A DNA stretch of 64,000 nt from Rhodobacterales bacterium. Its GTDB lineage: Bacteria > Pseudomonadota > Alphaproteobacteria > Rhizobiales > Stappiaceae. Numbering within the stretch: the stretch's first letter is position 1; each line of letters begins with the position of its first letter. The position numbers were made by a program, and so were the translations under genes. The DNA lies in NCBI GenBank assembly GCA_008107755.1, contig VIRH01000085.1, forward strand, positions 1 to 64,000. Direction: 5' to 3'. Under the pieces are notes generated by a model. It did no database searches. It saw only the letters and a program-made list of their open reading frames with translations, and had not been told where the DNA came from. Of the stretch, positions 63,998-64,000 are shown in pieces.

Positions 63998-64000
63998 TCA
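63998..64000 (-). CDS. rplC: rplC stop codon only (gene lies outside the window)
   Basis: The last three bases read TGA on the minus strand, three bases before the rplD ATG. By the universal S10-operon order (rpsJ, rplC, rplD, rplW, rplB) this is most likely the stop codon of rplC. Nothing else of the gene is visible. Confidence 0.5.
   Translation of the reverse strand, partial: 

Noticed and set aside
1..64000. CRISPR array, prophage or integrative element
   Set aside because: No regularly spaced direct repeats of CRISPR size, no integrase or phage structural genes were found. The GH25 lysozyme-like gene alone is not evidence of a prophage.

Overview
The window looks like chromosome from an alphaproteobacterium of the order Hyphomicrobiales (Rhizobiales). 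The evidence is high GC, rhizobial-type sqdB-sqdD-sqdC sulfolipid genes, a propionyl-CoA carboxylase pair, small Cys-rich secreted proteins of rhizobial type, and the gene order rplQ, degQ, rarA, crcB, rluC, HAD phosphatase, ATP12. A marine Stappiaceae member (Labrenzia/Roseibium type) is a plausible but unproven guess.

Region 1 (1-8400) is an accessory scar zone. It holds the edge of an IS5-type element, remnants of a filamentous-haemagglutinin gene and an IS110 transposase, a 1256-aa autotransporter with 198-bp internal repeats, palindromic intergenic repeats, a serine hydrolase, two decayed copies of the same gene end with its terminator, and a TetR gene whose 3' end is fused to the tail of a VOC gene.

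Region 2 (8400-19400) contains acyl-CoA metabolism genes (isovaleryl-CoA dehydrogenase, PaaI-type thioesterase, MerR regulator). It also has a lysozyme-like GH25 protein, the divergent ohr/ohrR peroxide system with an unusually long OhrR, a first MgtE, small secreted proteins, tRNA-Leu(GAG), an orphan FliN-like protein and lipB.

Region 3 (19400-30600) carries the sulfolipid operon sqdBDC, acylphosphatase, a diguanylate cyclase, and pccA and pccB on the same strand separated by two small divergently oriented exported-protein genes.

Region 4 (30600-36200) is a four-gene Anbu proteasome-like cluster: circularly permuted ATP-grasp, alpha-E, transglutaminase and Anbu peptidase, followed by a second MgtE. 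This is the most system-like module here. It has been described as a gene cluster, but its substrate is, as far as I know, unsettled.

Region 5 (36400-50960) is the housekeeping block downstream of the ribosomal operon. It is interrupted by a DUF2778 L,D-transpeptidase-like gene, a 302-bp terminal-inverted-repeat element overlapping the rluC stop codon, a patatin, a class III cyclase and a chemoreceptor. Region 6 (50978-64000) is the S10-spc-alpha ribosomal operon on the minus strand, from the rplC stop codon to rplQ, with adk and secY inside, ending at a strong terminator. Coordinates of starts follow RBS and family length and often differ from the longest open frame.
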